Of a stretch of DNA of 12,849 bases, positions 11,776-12,849 are shown piece by piece (the first letter of the stretch is position 1; each line of letters starts with the position of its first letter). The stretch covers positions 1-12,849 of the forward strand of contig CAYQPF010000148.1 of assembly GCA_964419225.1 (NCBI GenBank). The letters run 5' to 3'. The notes under the pieces are model-generated. The model saw only the letters and a list, made by a program, of their open reading frames with translations. It did no database searches and had not been told where the DNA came from. Both the position numbers and the translations under genes were made by a program. The stretch comes from CAYQPF01 sp964419225 (lineage in GTDB: Bacteria; Cloacimonadota; Cloacimonadia; Cloacimonadales; CAYQPF01).

Positions 11776-12849
11776 CTATAGCTTTATGTCGAAATGATCA
11801 CCCGCATGAGATGCTAAAACATATTTCTGTTTTTTGGTTTTTGCAGGATATTTCAGTTTGAATTCAGCATATTTATACTCAGACCCGGCCATATGCATCG
11901 GTACAATAATATTAGCCCAGTCTTTCTGTAACATAAGTTCCTGACTCTTTTCCAAAGCTACGGTGTTGCTCAGACCACAACCGTTGATAGGAATGAAAAC
12001 AAAATCGAGTTTAGGAACTTCTATCCTGAGCTGTTCCAGTCTCTTTGAGTAAACATTAGGCCAATCATTTCCCTGATAGATAGCATCACCTGGATGGAGG
12101 AGATTCAAGCCATCAACAGAGATTAAGAAACCGCTGCCGTTATCAACTGGTGATGATAGTGTCCTGATTTTCATGTTTCCAAAGATAAACAGGCTGTCCG
12201 GACCAAGATAAGTATAGGCAGGAATCTCGAAGGGGTTTCGTTTGTATTCTTCATCATCTTTAGGATTAAAGGCAAAATAATAGGTAATATTTTTGATTGA
12301 CTTCTGCCAGTCAGTAATTGCACTGCTGAAATGGTCACCATGTCCGTGCGAAACAAAAACAGAGACTTTATAATCTTTCAGCATCTGAGGGTCAATATAG
12401 CCATTATCAAGAGATTTTTCTGTTGGTGATACAGGAATTGGATAATAGTCAATAATAAGAATGTTTGAGTTGGATTTAATCATCCACCCGCTGTGTCCCA
12501 AATAGAAGATTTGAGCAGTCTTATCATTTGAACTCTTATGTAAAGCAGTCTCAGCATAAGTGAAAGTGGATTTATCTTTTTTAACTCCATTACTTTCCAG
12601 CAATTTAGCAACTTTCAGGTTTTTATATTTTGTAGCGTAATAATAAGCAGAGTGCTTCTCATTATCGAGGAGTTTGGGATTTGCACCATTTTTCAGAAGA
12701 AGGTCTGACATTTCGAGCAAACCATTTGTAGCAGCAGAGTGTAGGGGAGAAGTGCCAAATTTATCTTGTGTATTTGGATTTGCTCCTTTTTCAAGTAAGA
12801 ATTTAACCATTTCCAGTTTATTGTTAGAAACAGCGTTTTGCATGGGTGT
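11776..12849 (-). CDS. Ankyrin-repeat / metallo-beta-lactamase-fold fusion, 5' end off the window
   Basis: At least 357 residues. The first ATG (12843) is not the true start, because the frame continues to the edge as T-P-M-Q-N-A-V, the TPxxxAV motif of an ankyrin repeat. Counting from that Met, three ankyrin repeats are visible: about 1-24, 29-57 (GTSPLHSAATNGLLEMSDLL) and 62-88. After a short linker comes a metallo-hydrolase domain (about 108-355) of the UlaG-like Lactamase_B_3 type: IFYLGHSGWMIKSNSNILII, then the metal motif HGHGDH (H166, H168, D170, H171). Further candidate ligands are H250/D253 in HPGD and H317 in VPMHMAG. The zinc-binding set appears complete, so hydrolase activity on an unknown substrate is likely. 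The stop is at 11776, with a terminator at 11590-11612. Upstream residues, possibly more repeats and a signal peptide, are outside the window. Confidence 0.85.
   Translation of the reverse strand, partial: TPMQNAVSNNKLEMVKFLLEKGANPNTQDKFGTSPLHSAATNGLLEMSDLLLKNGANPKLLDNEKHSAYYYATKYKNLKVAKLLESNGVKKDKSTFTYAETALHKSSNDKTAQIFYLGHSGWMIKSNSNILIIDYYPIPVSPTEKSLDNGYIDPQMLKDYKVSVFVSHGHGDHFSSAITDWQKSIKNITYYFAFNPKDDEEYKRNPFEIPAYTYLGPDSLFIFGNMKIRTLSSPVDNGSGFLISVDGLNLLHPGDAIYQGNDWPNVYSKRLEQLRIEVPKLDFVFIPINGCGLSNTVALEKSQELMLQKDWANIIVPMHMAGSEYKYAEFKLKYPAKTKKQKYVLASHAGDHFDIKL

Overview
The window is AT-rich and almost entirely coded on the minus strand. It looks like draft (probably metagenome-derived) sequence from a member of the FCB superphylum, most likely Cloacimonadota or a close relative. 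The best evidence is a secreted beta-propeller protein ending in a type A sorting tail (motif YPNPFNPETT), a secreted 'NFSYTAGTNLTANGW'-type ConA-like/Ig-like repeat protein, and, upstream of that protein, a promoter of the Bacteroidetes pattern (TTTG-N19-TAAATTTG). A 10-N scaffold gap (10636-10645) confirms the draft status. The taxonomic call is inference from protein style, not from a marker gene.

Layout, left to right. (1) 1-1508, minus: secreted multi-domain protein. Its frame closes at 108 but continues to the window edge in another frame, so a one-base deletion near 111-116 is suspected. (2) 1726-1903: a dense non-coding mosaic of 7-, 11-, 9- and 7-bp tandem repeats. (3) 1894-4818, minus: a soluble hybrid two-component sensor, REC-PAS-PocR-PAS-HisKA-HATPase-REC, split by a single in-frame TAA at 3364-3366. 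(4) 5011-5757, plus: an orphan family-3 solute-binding protein, divergent from the split sensor. (5) A bidirectional hairpin terminator at 5825-5852. (6) 5887-9487, minus: a two-gene operon, a type I (LivJ-like) periplasmic binding protein and, 1 nt later, an 844-residue membrane hybrid histidine kinase with a periplasmic Cache-like domain. (7) 9690-11520, minus: a TetR-family regulator followed by a secreted beta-propeller protein that is interrupted by the scaffold gap. (8) 11653-11757: a small element with inverted ends and REP-like hairpins. (9) 11776-12849, minus: an ankyrin-repeat/metallo-beta-lactamase-fold fusion running off the right edge.

The central theme is sensing. Two periplasmic solute-binding proteins each lie beside a hybrid histidine kinase, and there is no ABC permease, ATPase or output regulator in the window. 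The simplest reading is that these binding proteins feed sensors rather than transporters. The most unusual non-coding signal is a family of degenerate 7-bp tandem repeats that begins at or inside the stop codon of four minus-strand genes. Each unit usually carries a stop triplet, so the array stops translation in every frame.
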